Positions 48,157-56,679 are shown, numbered from the stretch's first letter. The stretch: 64,000 nt of DNA from Pectobacterium fontis (GCF_000803215.1 NZ_JSXC01000004.1:27342-91341); one strand, 5' to 3'. The notes: generated from the sequence alone by a model not told the origin. A program made the numbers and translations.

Positions 48157-49110
48157 TTATGATGAAACTATCAAGTATATGATTACCACAAGCATTAAAA
48201 CAAATAAAAAAGAAATTATCGTTAAACCAAGAAATCCATAGGCCGTATACTTTGCAGTTCCAACCCCCTTCACAAAATCTATAGATAATATTTTAAATTT
48301 AATAAGAATTCTTGAAAGTAAATAAGAAAGAAATATCAAAAGTAAAGATATCTGAGAAATAAAAGAACTGTAAAACATGACTGCCTGAGGGACAAAGTAA
48401 TTCGACAAGATTCCTTTTGATGTCACGACCATGAACGTACTACTCTCAATCAAATTTAAAGATTCATTTATTGACTCAAATGGTTCATAGTTCAACGTAG
48501 GCCTTAACTCAAGATATAAGCCAAATTTATTATATAAATCATCAGCTGCATCTAATTTAAGTTGGTAAATAATTGTTGTAAAAATAAAGTAAACAATAAA
48601 AATAGATAATAAAAAATAAAAAACAGACTTCATGAACGAAAAGTTAGATTTACCTTTTGATTTTATATACATTTTAGTCAATTGAATAGATATGAAATCC
48701 AGTAAAATAGAATACCATATGCCATATAAATAAAAATCATGAATAGCTAATTTAATTGGCATTGGAATTTGCTCTGGAATTATCTTGTTAGGATTAAGAA
48801 AAATTAGAAAATACATAAACCAAGCAAAAAACAATATAAATGAATATAATATAGTAAATAGTGGAATGGTTATTAGCTGTCTTTTTGAGAAAAATCCATC
48901 ACCAAATAATTTAAAATAATAACCAGCCCAATAATCAGAAAATCCATTTATTGCTTCTGAGCCCAGATTAATATTACTTATTGATTTAGATATTTTTTTC
49001 TTCTTATCAGAATTAAATCCAGCATGTCCAATTATAATTGCTACAAACCCTAATGCCGCTGACAATGGTATTGCAAGCAATCCGACCGCTGTTGCTACCT
49101 CGACACTCAT
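48157..49110 (-). CDS. AT-rich polytopic membrane protein, unknown function
   Basis: This 317-residue protein has about six hydrophobic helices (near 6-26, 82-106, 126-142, 163-185, 242-266 and 290-315). A Lys-rich cytoplasmic stretch (DSDKKKKISKSI-like, near 34-44) follows the first helix. The start has GGAGAGA upstream. Base composition is much richer in A+T than the flanking core genes, a mark of transfer. No family is recognised. It lies between HigBA and the integrase, a common place for cargo or phage-defence genes, but nothing in the sequence shows such a role. Confidence 0.72.
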   Translation of the reverse strand: MSVEVATAVGLLAIPLSAALGFVAIIIGHAGFNSDKKKKISKSISNINLGSEAINGFSDYWAGYYFKLFGDGFFSKRQLITIPLFTILYSFILFFAWFMYFLIFLNPNKIIPEQIPMPIKLAIHDFYLYGIWYSILLDFISIQLTKMYIKSKGKSNFSFMKSVFYFLLSIFIVYFIFTTIIYQLKLDAADDLYNKFGLYLELRPTLNYEPFESINESLNLIESSTFMVVTSKGILSNYFVPQAVMFYSSFISQISLLLIFLSYLLSRILIKFKILSIDFVKGVGTAKYTAYGFLGLTIISFLFVLMLVVIIYLIVSS

Positions 49111-49160
49111 CTTATTATCTCTCCATGACGTTATTTTAATGCAAAGTAAATTTATATAAT

Positions 49161-50419
49161 TTAGTAAGCTCTCTTAAACTCATACGCCACCACAAACGCT
49201 TCCCGATTGGCATCCAGATAATCCGCCCACCATTGCAGCATCAGCCTGCGCTCATCCAGATGTTCCGCTTTGTGGATATAGGCAGCACGAACGCCGTTGC
49301 ATTCCTGATGACTCATCTGGCGCTCTACCGCATCCCGTGACCACTGGCCGGACTCCACCAGTGCGCTACAAGCCATGGTGCGAAAGCCGTGTCCACACAC
49401 TTCGGTGGTGGTGTCATAGCCCATTGTTCGTAATGCGTTGTTGACAGTGTTTTCACTCATCGGTTTGGTTGGCCGACGATCGCCGGGGAAGATCAGTTCA
49501 TGAGCGCCGCTGATGGCCTTAATCTCTTCCAGTAGTGCTAAAGCCTGTCGGGATAACGGCACCAGATGTTCAGAGCGCATCTTTGCGCCGCGCTGTGAGT
49601 GCTTCACACCAGGGATGGCTTCACGTTCAGCCGGTATCGTCCACATGGCGCGTTTAAAATCGATTTCCGGCCAGCGGGCAAAGCGTAGCTCACTGGAGCG
49701 GATAAAAACGCACAGCGTGAGTTTTAACGCCAGTCTGGTTAACGCCCGCCCTTTGTGGCGTTCTATCCTTGCCAGAAAATCAGGCAGTTTATTCAGCTTC
49801 AGAGCTGGCCGATGGGTGGCTTTTGGCGCGGCTATCGCGCCGGAGAGGTCTTGCGCGGGGTTGCGCTCTATCAGATCGTTTTGCACCGCGTAGCGCATAA
49901 TATCGGTGACGCGTTGGCGCAACCGTGACGCCAAATCAAGATGACCGTTCTGTTCGACGACTTTCAGCGGTTCGAGCAGGTCTTTAGTTTTCAGGTCGGC
50001 AATATGGCGATGCCCGATAGCAGGCAGTAGATTTCGTTCCATATCGCGCCATACCCGTCCGGCGTGTGTTTCTGACCATCTGTTTTGGCTAATGTTTCGG
50101 TGCCAGTCCTGCGCGACCTTGGCAAAAGTATTCAACGCCTCTTGCGCCTGCTCTTTTTTTTCTTCACGCTTTTCCGTTGGGTGGATACCTCCCAACAGCA
50201 GCAATCTTACCTCATCACGCTTCTCTCTGGCTTTTGCCAGCGAGACTAGCGGATAGGCACCGAACGCAATCCGGCTTTCCTTACCTTCAAAGCGGTACTT
50301 GAGATACCAGCGCTTAGAGCCGTTAGGACTTACCAAAAGATACTGGCCGTGCGCGTCCGCGAGCTTATAGGCTTTTCACGGGGCTTGGCGGTACGGGCAA
50401 CAACGTCGGTCAGTGCCAT
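49161..50419 (-). pseudogene. P4-type tyrosine integrase, frameshifted near the N-terminus
   Basis: The gene should begin at the ATG at 50419 (MALTDVVARTAKPREKP). Near 50370 one base is missing relative to the expected KPYKLADAHG, and the frame runs to a stop. The rest is open from 50336 to 49161 (391 residues), with the DNA-binding arm SKRWYLKYRFEGKESRIAFG. The catalytic residues are visible: arginine in RSSELRFARW, HGFR, and the tyrosine in RAAYIHKAEH. A TTG at 50336 could give a shorter protein lacking the N-terminal arm-binding part. The element may be fixed in place. Confidence 0.85.
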
Positions 50420-50420
50420 A

Positions 50421-50475
50421 ATTTGGGGGTCAACTCATAATCGAAGTGAATTGACCCTTATCTTGACCCCCAAAT
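50421..50475. promoter_or_regulatory. Inverted repeat upstream of the integrase
   Basis: Perfect 13-nt arms (ATTTGGGGGTCAA and its complement) lie at 50421-50433 and 50463-50475. An extra TTGACCC sits between them at 50451. This is the region where P4-type integrase promoters and arm-type sites lie. Nothing else is seen between 50476 and 50640. Confidence 0.55.
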
Positions 50476-50640
50476 CATCTGGGTGTCAATGGACGAAAAA
50501 AGACCACTGTGGATAAAAAAGACAAAAACGCAGAGATGAGAATTAAATTAAAATCGTTATTTTACAGATATATATTGACGTCACTGGACGATTACGGACA
50601 TAAAAAAAAGCCACCCTGAGGTGACTTAATTTTCATACAA

Positions 50641-50661
50641 TGGTGCGAAGGCCGGACCGAA
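50641..50661. other. Possible attachment-site remnant resembling a tRNA-Leu 3' end
   Basis: Read on the minus strand this ends in GGCCTTCGCACCA, similar to the 3' end of the leucine tRNA used by many P4-type islands, but with one- or two-base differences. No tRNA body lies to the right (50662-50774 is AT-rich with no gene). It is 222 bp upstream of the integrase start, where an att site would be expected. Confidence 0.4.
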
Positions 50662-50774
50662 TTTTACAACGTAACCAACTGATAAATATAATTTTAAAAA
50701 CCAGTGATATTATATTGTATACTCACATATATACTCAGCCTCATTTATTTTAAAAAACTATATAAATCAATTAA

Positions 50775-51581
50775 TTAAATTTCATCGTCACCATCTTCAA
50801 CAGGCTCTAGCGCATCAAGCGAAACCTTCACCATAGCGATTGAGCCAATACGGATAAAAGCATCTTCTCCGTCAACATCGGCTATCACATAACGTGCTGT
50901 TTTTTCAGGGCCAGACTCAAGCATATCAAAGAGTCCGTCTAACTGTCCTAAGGCTCCTGTCTCTTCGTTTTCAGGCTCATCCGATTCGACGCTCAGTCCG
51001 ATAATTGGGCCGCCGTTTTCCAGCGCAATGTGGACATTATAATAGATATCTTCAGTCCCATGCTCATCACCATCGCCGTAAATAGGAGTAAATGGTTCAA
51101 ACAGAAACTGGTGAAATGCCACTTCGCGGGTATTTAACGCATAGCGATGCTGCTCTGAATCGAATATAAAAAATCGCTCAATCTCTGGATCTGTTTTCTC
51201 TTGAAAATAGGCAAAGAATCGACGCTTATCAGCCGCAGATATTGGCAGCCAGAGTGGATCTTGATGTCCTTTCAGGTAGATCTTCACGGACCAAATACCG
51301 TTATCCATTTCAATACCATTGGCAGCACAGCTATCCAGCTCTTCATCAGTCTGAGTACGATAAGTGCGGAACTCCTTTAACACTTCATCACCATCAGGAA
51401 ACACTGCGCTTAACGGCTTATTCAAAACAGCGCATATCGTCTGTGCCAAACCTAGCTTTGCGGCAACTTTCCCTGTCTCTATGCGCTGAATCTGTTGCTG
51501 ACTGGTTCCCACTCTTTCTGCCAGCTCACGTTGAGTGATAGATAGCTGGGTACGAAACTGTTTGATCTTGTTTTGCAACAT
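50775..51581 (-). CDS. XRE-family transcriptional regulator with an acidic C-terminal domain
   Basis: This 268-residue protein has a clear N-terminal helix-turn-helix (FRTQLSITQRELAERVGTSQQQIQRIETGKVAAKLGLAQTIC). A long C-terminal domain of unknown type and strongly acidic composition follows, ending PVEDGDDEI. The start at 51581 (MLQNKIKQF) directly precedes the DNA-binding fold. It is alone between the att-like site and the parDE-DUF6088 operon, read the same way. Targets are unknown. Confidence 0.82.
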   Translation of the reverse strand: MLQNKIKQFRTQLSITQRELAERVGTSQQQIQRIETGKVAAKLGLAQTICAVLNKPLSAVFPDGDEVLKEFRTYRTQTDEELDSCAANGIEMDNGIWSVKIYLKGHQDPLWLPISAADKRRFFAYFQEKTDPEIERFFIFDSEQHRYALNTREVAFHQFLFEPFTPIYGDGDEHGTEDIYYNVHIALENGGPIIGLSVESDEPENEETGALGQLDGLFDMLESGPEKTARYVIADVDGEDAFIRIGSIAMVKVSLDALEPVEDGDDEI

Positions 51582-51761
51582 GGAACATACCCTACTGAAA
51601 TCGGTAAACAGCATTAAAACACGTAATAGCGTTATAAACACCAATCAGGGTTAATTGGCAATCTCTTTGCCGTTTCAGCAATATCAGCAAGCTGTAAGAT
51701 AGAACTACACTATATCGATAGCAGCAAATACGATTAAGGAAAGAGCTAATGCTTCAAGTCA

Positions 51762-52154
51762 TCAATTGAGCTTACTGTTCCCTACGCTAAGCACTCTCTT
51801 AAAACTCGGTGGGGTTTCTATTTCCAGAGAGGCTGGGATTTGCGTAGATTTTCCACTGTTATACGCTGCCGTTGCGCCAACAAAACGATAAGGGATATTT
51901 AAACGCTCCAGCGTTTCAATAATTACGGCTGAAGATCCCCCTGGTGCAGCAGGCATAATGTTGCCGGTAATGCTATTTTGACGAGCTTTGGTGTATACCC
52001 CATAACCCACTTTCAACAATAGGCCTTCACTGACCAGACTACATAATACTTTTCCAACTTGGGCATAGCTGCCAATATCGTTGAAGTCATCACGAGTGAA
52101 GACATAATGCGTGGAACGTCTCAGTCTGGACTGAATACGATCTCTCATCGTCAT
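51762..52154 (-). CDS. DUF6088/AbiEi-like winged-helix protein
   Basis: This 130-residue protein resembles the DUF6088 family and the N-terminal winged helix of AbiEi antitoxins. It shows RSTHYVFTRDDFNDIGSYAQVGKVLCSLVSEGLLLKVGYGVYTKAR, then VIIETLERLNIPYRFVGATAAYNSGKSTQIPA. It may be a DNA-binding regulator. No AbiEii nucleotidyltransferase gene accompanies it. It follows parE by 24 bp and is probably the third gene of that operon. Confidence 0.75.
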   Translation of the reverse strand: MTMRDRIQSRLRRSTHYVFTRDDFNDIGSYAQVGKVLCSLVSEGLLLKVGYGVYTKARQNSITGNIMPAAPGGSSAVIIETLERLNIPYRFVGATAAYNSGKSTQIPASLEIETPPSFKRVLSVGNSKLN

Positions 52155-52178
52155 GTTTTACTCCAAAGACAACGAAAT

Positions 52179-52454
52179 TCAGCGATCTTCTCGTGTATGC
52201 CAAAGATCGACGATATAAATAGTATCGTGCTGAATTTCATAGTGAACTTCATAATCATCAAACAAGATTTTTCTCACTTCGCGTGGTTCATATCTTGTCT
52301 GAGATACGCCGATTCTTGGATGGTCAGCAAGCCCCGTAGTGCCGATGATCAAGCGATCTAACACCTCGTCAGCATGTTGCCGACTGTACTGACTGGCAAA
52401 CCCATAAATACGTTCCAAGTCATCCTGTGCCTTTTGCGTCCAACGTATTTCCAT
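52179..52454 (-). CDS. parE: Type II toxin ParE/RelE family
   Basis: This 91-residue toxin-fold protein has IRWTQKAQDDLERIYGFASQYSRQHADEVLDRL, the LADHPRIGVSQTRYEPREVRKILFDDYEVHYEI core and the C-terminal IYIVDLWHTREDR strand typical of ParE. ParE proteins poison DNA gyrase. The antitoxin gene lies 3 bp upstream. Confidence 0.87.
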   Translation of the reverse strand: MEIRWTQKAQDDLERIYGFASQYSRQHADEVLDRLIIGTTGLADHPRIGVSQTRYEPREVRKILFDDYEVHYEIQHDTIYIVDLWHTREDR

Positions 52455-52457
52455 TGA

Positions 52458-52706
52458 TTATGACTTTTTCAGTTTGTTGGCGAAATCGATCACATCTGCA
52501 TGGCTTACTACTCTTCCCGCATCAACATCAGCAAGGCCTTTCAAAATCCGCTGATGCCGCCGTTCTCTCTCTTCAATCATTGCGGTCAACGCTTCTTTAA
52601 TCACCCAACTTTTGGATCTATCCAGTTCAATAGCCAGGCTTTCAACCGCAGCAGCAAGTTCGGCGGGTATCTGAGCACTGATCGTCTGTTTTGCTGGTTG
52701 TCCCAT
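52458..52706 (-). CDS. parD: Antitoxin ParD-like, ribbon-helix-helix
   Basis: This 82-residue protein has the KQTISAQIPAELAAAVESLAIELDRSKSWVIKEAL ribbon-helix-helix segment and a toxin-binding tail. The ATG at 52706 has AAAGGTGG five bases upstream; an in-frame GTG at 52715 is less likely. It is the first gene of the parD-parE-DUF6088 unit. Confidence 0.86.
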   Translation of the reverse strand: MGQPAKQTISAQIPAELAAAVESLAIELDRSKSWVIKEALTAMIEERERRHQRILKGLADVDAGRVVSHADVIDFANKLKKS

Positions 52707-52716
52707 GAATGCCACC

Positions 52717-52747
52717 TTTTAATAAAAGTTAATAATACTTATTAAAA
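52717..52747. promoter_or_regulatory. Inverted-repeat operator of parDE
   Basis: TTTTAATAA (52717-52725) and its complement (52739-52747) form the outer arms. AAGT/ACTT extends the symmetry around a 7-nt centre. It is adjacent to the parD start, where ParD autorepression would act. Confidence 0.6.
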
Positions 52748-52815
52748 TAGCATGATTCTGTTAGCGTCACTACCTGTGGCAAACACAACATCAGCATCCC
52801 TGCTACGTCATGTGA

Positions 52816-53649
52816 TCACCTCGCCGCCAACATCCTTGGATAATGTTTAGCAATAATGTCGTTCATCTTCTCGATCAAGTCGGGACGTTTAAAGGTTAGA
52901 TGCCCGGTGCCTTTCTGAAAGTAACGGACGCTAAAAAACTCATCCTCGTATTCCTGCTTGTGCGGGTTATAACGGATATGGTCCATTAGCCGGATGGTGA
53001 CATCGCCCCGGCTATCAGGAATCGGTTTTCCATCCAACAGATAAAGCATACGTTCCAGATCAGCCAGCTGATCGCGTCGCCAGCCCCAGTTCAGGCCAAA
53101 GCCCCACCGGTTGTATGTCACCAGGTTACTGATGATGACTTTCTTGCCGAAGTAACAAGGATGGTTGGTTTTGTAATCCCAAGACAAGCCTTTAAACACA
53201 TTGATCACCCCACGCTCGAATACCTCCCGCTTGCTCTGGTGAAGCTGCTCAAATGTGCTGAGAATATTGGTTTCGCTGATGGCCGGTAGGTCACCCTCTT
53301 CCAGATTCTTGTGCCACTGGCTGCGCGCTTCGGCGTCCATTAGCGACAGCATGCCGGATTTCAGCATCAGGTCACGCCAGATATTACGATCCAACGTGCG
53401 AGTGATGGCGGGCATCGCTTTAGCTGGCGTTTCTGTCAGCCAGCAATCGTAGCGATGCCCCTGCTTTAATGCCCAGTCTTCGGCGGTGCCGCCACCGATA
53501 GTCGCCGTTAGCATTGAGATCGACTGTAGCTGATTAAGGAGTTGTTCTATCTGTTGTAGCGCAGCATCACGTCCGGTGATGATACGCTCAATGTTGGTCG
53601 AGCAAATCAGCTCGGTGTGTTCGGTTAACACCTCAGGTTCAGTTTGCAT
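52816..53649 (-). CDS. DUF4942 protein (YeeW-locus type)
   Basis: This 277-residue protein is of a kind commonly encoded after cbtA in CP4-type islands. It has the N-terminal TEHTELICSTNIERIITGRDAALQQIEQLL, a central YNRWGFGLNWGWRRDQLADLERMLYLLDG and FFSVRYFQKGTGHLTFKRPDLIEKMNDIIAKHYP at the C-terminus. Function is unknown; some annotations call it a methyltransferase-like protein, for which I see no motif. It is separated from cbtA by a terminator. The start at 53649 follows GGAACAC. Confidence 0.82.
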   Translation of the reverse strand: MQTEPEVLTEHTELICSTNIERIITGRDAALQQIEQLLNQLQSISMLTATIGGGTAEDWALKQGHRYDCWLTETPAKAMPAITRTLDRNIWRDLMLKSGMLSLMDAEARSQWHKNLEEGDLPAISETNILSTFEQLHQSKREVFERGVINVFKGLSWDYKTNHPCYFGKKVIISNLVTYNRWGFGLNWGWRRDQLADLERMLYLLDGKPIPDSRGDVTIRLMDHIRYNPHKQEYEDEFFSVRYFQKGTGHLTFKRPDLIEKMNDIIAKHYPRMLAAR

Positions 53650-53668
53650 AGTTTGTGTTCCATACATA

Positions 53669-53704
53669 AAAAGCAAATGCGCCAGCCGGTCAGGGCTGGC
53701 GCAT
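53669..53704 (-). terminator. Rho-independent terminator after cbtA
   Basis: An 11-bp stem (ATGCGCCAGCC and its complement) is followed on the minus strand by TTGCTTTTT. It lies 64 bp after the cbtA stop and before the DUF4942 start, so the two are probably separate transcripts. Confidence 0.8.
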
Positions 53705-53767
53705 TATGCATTGAGGAGAGGAATAAATAGATTTGGTGCGGTATTACTGGAAAGCGGCTCGCAGTCT

Positions 53768-54088
53768 TTATACTTTGAGCAAGCCAGTAGCGCGTCTGGC
53801 ACGGAGAACATCAACAGTGGTAAGAAACGGCGATTGCTCCTGCCAGTTAAAGCCGTTGCGATCGATACGCACCAGTTCGTATTTTTCCACCAGAAAATTG
53901 ACGGCATTGACTAACGTGACGCCAGCATCGATATGCGCCTGAATCACGTTTTCCTCACAGAATGGTGTATCGTTCAGCGTCAGGCCGTAGTGCTTTTCCA
54001 GCAGGTAGGTCAGTAGTTGTTGCCAGACGGTTATAGGTGACGGACAGGGGTTATCCTCCCGTGGCGGGATTGCAGGTGTTGTTTGCAT
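53768..54088 (-). CDS. cbtA: Type IV toxin CbtA (YeeV/YkfI/YpjF family)
   Basis: This 106-residue toxin family inhibits polymerisation of FtsZ and MreB. It shows [61 protein letters not shown] and the end [13 protein letters not shown]. It is shorter at the C-terminus than the ~124-residue E. coli CbtA. The cognate antitoxin gene cbeA lies 69 bp upstream. Confidence 0.9.
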   Translation of the reverse strand: MQTTPAIPPREDNPCPSPITVWQQLLTYLLEKHYGLTLNDTPFCEENVIQAHIDAGVTLVNAVNFLVEKYELVRIDRNGFNWQEQSPFLTTVDVLRARRATGLLKV

Positions 54089-54157
54089 GAGAATACTCTC
54101 TTCAGGTTAGGTCGATAGAATCAGGAAAATGCACAGAATGAGTAGAAAAACAGCGAG

Positions 54158-54493
54158 TTAGCGTGTTGCAGCCGAAGTTGGATAAATAACAATATATACG
54201 TAGCCAACACTGCCTAGCGTATCAGCTTCACAAGTCCATTCGTTGCGATGCAACGTGACACAACCCTGCTGGCGGGGATTCAGTTCTCCTGTTCGCATTT
54301 TCTGTTCCAACTGCTTAATCAGCTCAGGGAAGACGTGTTCCAGATTACGGGCTTCTGCCTTGCTGAACGTACCGATAAAGCTGGCCCGGTCTGCCAGATA
54401 ATGCAGACGGTTACCTTCCTGCACCAGTCTGGCTCCGAGTCGCGGAGTGATGGCACATTTTAGTCCCCATTCCGGGGTATCCGATGATGGCAT
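54158..54493 (-). CDS. cbeA: Type IV antitoxin CbeA (YeeU family)
   Basis: This 111-residue cytoskeleton-bundling antitoxin counters CbtA by stabilising MreB/FtsZ filaments instead of binding the toxin. Motifs are EWGLKCAITPRLGARLVQEGNRLHYLADRASFIGTFS, LEHVFPELIKQLEQKMRTGELNPRQQGCVTLH and VYIVIYPT. It follows radC by 39 bp; the DUF987 gene usually found between them is missing. Confidence 0.91.
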   Translation of the reverse strand: MPSSDTPEWGLKCAITPRLGARLVQEGNRLHYLADRASFIGTFSKAEARNLEHVFPELIKQLEQKMRTGELNPRQQGCVTLHRNEWTCEADTLGSVGYVYIVIYPTSAATR

Positions 54494-54532
54494 GATTGTT
54501 TCCTTATAAAAGCGCGGTAGTAAATACAGTCA

Positions 54533-55006
54533 TTAAAGCCAGCCGCGTTCAGCGAACGACACCACTTCAGCGCCGCCGACAACCAGATGATCGAGGACTC
54601 TGACGTCGAGTTGTGACAGTGATTCCTTCAGCTTGTCGGTGATATGACGGTCAGCCTGGCTGGGCTCGGCACAGCCGGAAGGATGATTGTGTGCCAATAT
54701 CACGGCAGCGGCGTTATGACGCAGTGAGGCTTTGAGGATTTCACGCAGATGCACTTCGGTACTGCTGATACCGCCCAGCGCGATAACTTCCTTTTCTATC
54801 AGACGATGCTGGTTATTCAGATACAGCACCATAAAGACTTCACGCTCCAGGCCGCTAAGCTCCAGCAGTAACCAACTTTTGGTGTCCTCCGAGGTTTTGA
54901 ACTGCCGCACATTTTTACGCACCCGTTTTTCCAGCAGGCACAGCGCCATTTTGATGATGCGCTGCTCTCTGGACGCAACGCTGCCTGCCAATGAATTACA
55001 TGACAT
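54533..55006 (-). CDS. radC: RadC-family (JAB/MPN) protein, YeeS type
   Basis: This 157-residue MPN-domain protein has the zinc-site motif [24 protein letters not shown] and [11 protein letters not shown]. Short RadC proteins of this kind are typical of CP4 islands; a role in recombination has been proposed but is unproven. It heads the radC-cbeA-cbtA string in the minus direction. Confidence 0.9.
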   Translation of the reverse strand: MSCNSLAGSVASREQRIIKMALCLLEKRVRKNVRQFKTSEDTKSWLLLELSGLEREVFMVLYLNNQHRLIEKEVIALGGISSTEVHLREILKASLRHNAAAVILAHNHPSGCAEPSQADRHITDKLKESLSQLDVRVLDHLVVGGAEVVSFAERGWL

Positions 55007-55133
55007 AGTGATTCCTTATCTAAACGGTGGATGATGAAAAAGCAGGGTGAAATGGATGATAAGAGCACATAAATCCAATGCCTCGCGCAGACGCACGAGG
55101 TATTGGTTATGGAATAGCGAATAAGGTCAGCGA

Positions 55134-55484
55134 TTACTCCATCCTGAATTCCCATCTGCCCTGATCGGTATCAACAATGATTTCAAGGACATTACATTCG
55201 GCTCCCCAGTTTTTTGACTTGAATGTCGTTTCAAAAGTGCTGCCGAAACGGAGTCGAACGGGCTTCCAGGACGCTTCGGAAAGATGCTTACAATTTCCCC
55301 GATTAACCGTAATGTCTTTGACGACGACAGCATCTGTTAACGCCGTCACGGATATCCTTGGATAATAGGGACCGGCGTACCAGTTTCCTGATGCAATATA
55401 GCTTTTCACTCTGACTGGCGCGTTTTCTGCAAAAACGCTGAACGAGCACAATCCCAGACACAGCGCGATGAGTGCTTTTTTCAT
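55134..55484 (-). CDS. Small exported protein, unknown function
   Basis: This 116-residue protein has a signal peptide (MKKALIALCLGLCSFSVFA) and a mature chain with two cysteines (NCKHLSE and AECNVLE) that could form one disulfide. The mature part looks beta-rich. It is the last gene of a four-gene minus-strand string (52-aa and 38-aa membrane proteins, a 277-aa exported protein, then this one). No family is recognised. Confidence 0.75.
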   Translation of the reverse strand: MKKALIALCLGLCSFSVFAENAPVRVKSYIASGNWYAGPYYPRISVTALTDAVVVKDITVNRGNCKHLSEASWKPVRLRFGSTFETTFKSKNWGAECNVLEIIVDTDQGRWEFRME

Positions 55485-55540
55485 GATATTTTCCTTTATT
55501 CGACAGGCCGATGCCGGTCAATGACCAGAGGGGATAACAC

Positions 55541-56374
55541 TCAACGATGGCTGAATGTCAGCGAGTCCTTTTTTCCGTTGTAGTGGGTAAGGTTAAGCGT
55601 GGTTTTGTCGGCATCATGGGTGCTGTCAATCTTCACGATTTCACTGCAATCCTTGATGCTAATCGTCTTGATTTCAGGAGCGGGGTTGGTTTTATTGACG
55701 GCATACCAACTTCCTGCCGGGCAGGCCATCCCGGCACGTTGTTCCAGAAAGGCGTAATACGGCGTGTCGGTCAAACGGGTATAAAGGCTGGCGGTATCCG
55801 CGCCCTGAACCAGCACATCCTTACCACTGTCTCCGCAATTCCGGCAAAAAAGCTGGTCCTGCGTGTTTCTCAGAATTTGTGCCTGATACGCCAGAGCCTG
55901 GTTATTCATCTGGAAACGGTTTTTCTCTCCATTCTTCCAGGTGACAGTGAGTAGCGTGTTATTTTTATTTTCCGTAACCGACACGGTGGCTACAGCCGAT
56001 AAATCAGAGCGGTCATCGTCAAACTCAATAAAGTGAACGGTGGGAGAGGCTGCATATTTATCGATGTAATAAAAATCGGGTGTCCGGTTAGCCGTATAAG
56101 CAGGAATGGCATCATTCAGCAGAATGGTATAGCGCGTCATGTCCCATAACTTGCTGTACTGATCCGTTTTATTTTTATAACCCTGTGGATAGTCAGAAAT
56201 AAAGAAACTGTCTTTTCTGTCGGGTCCACAGAGATGGCAAACCATATGCCCTCCGCTGTCGGTGATAATTCGCGGTTCATTGTCAGCAGGCTTTGCCTGT
56301 ACAGACAAAATGGGAAGAACAATCAGGGAGGCCAGCAGCATCCCGCTGCATGGCAGTGCAGGTTGTGTTTTCAT
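55541..56374 (-). CDS. Exported protein with two CxxC motifs, unknown function
   Basis: This 277-residue protein has a signal peptide (MKTQPALPCSGMLLASLIVLPILSVQA). The mature chain has two similar elements, GHMVCHLCGPDRKDSFF near residue 45 and LFCRNCGDSGKDVLV near 180, that suggest an internal duplication. Each carries CxxC that may bind metal or form a disulfide. Two further cysteines lie near the end. The start at 56374 begins the signal peptide. It lies 57 bp before the 116-residue exported protein gene. I do not recognise the family. Confidence 0.75.
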   Translation of the reverse strand: MKTQPALPCSGMLLASLIVLPILSVQAKPADNEPRIITDSGGHMVCHLCGPDRKDSFFISDYPQGYKNKTDQYSKLWDMTRYTILLNDAIPAYTANRTPDFYYIDKYAASPTVHFIEFDDDRSDLSAVATVSVTENKNNTLLTVTWKNGEKNRFQMNNQALAYQAQILRNTQDQLFCRNCGDSGKDVLVQGADTASLYTRLTDTPYYAFLEQRAGMACPAGSWYAVNKTNPAPEIKTISIKDCSEIVKIDSTHDADKTTLNLTHYNGKKDSLTFSHR

Positions 56375-56402
56375 TGTGATTTTCCTTCGGAAGGGCTTTC
56401 GG

Positions 56403-56519
56403 TTAAAAACCGGCCCATCCGCCAACGGTATTGATGATGAAAAGCAGGCAGGCCATAAAAATCACCAGCGTGATATACCAGCGCATAAAGCGGCCAAACA
56501 GCTTCAACAGCGTTCGCAT
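56403..56519 (-). CDS. Tiny membrane protein (38 aa)
   Basis: The ATG at 56519 opens a frame with basic MRTLLKLFGRFMRW, one hydrophobic helix (YITLVIFMACLLFIINTVGG) and a TAA at 56403. It begins one base after the stop of the 52-residue gene, so translation is probably coupled. The pattern is that of a small inner-membrane protein. No homologue is recognised. Confidence 0.6.
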   Translation of the reverse strand: MRTLLKLFGRFMRWYITLVIFMACLLFIINTVGGWAGF

Positions 56520-56520
56520 A

Positions 56521-56679
56521 TTATTTTTCTCTGCAAATCAGGTAATACAGCAATCCGGCCAATAACGGGTCGATGACCATACCCAAAATAAACCAGCCCC
56601 AGAATGAGCGACCGTTACTGGATGCCACGCATCCCAGTACGATTGCCAGTCCAACCCAAAGCAGTAACAACGGCATCAT
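56521..56679 (-). CDS. Small membrane protein (52 aa)
   Basis: The ATG at 56679 has GGAGGGC upstream. The protein has two hydrophobic helices (MPLLLLWVGLAIVLGCVA and FWGWFILGMVIDPLLAGLLYYLI) joined by a short polar loop with SNGRS. It is the first gene of the small-protein operon and is adjacent to the GATC cluster at 56798-56823. No family is recognised. Confidence 0.62.
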   Translation of the reverse strand: MMPLLLLWVGLAIVLGCVASSNGRSFWGWFILGMVIDPLLAGLLYYLICREK

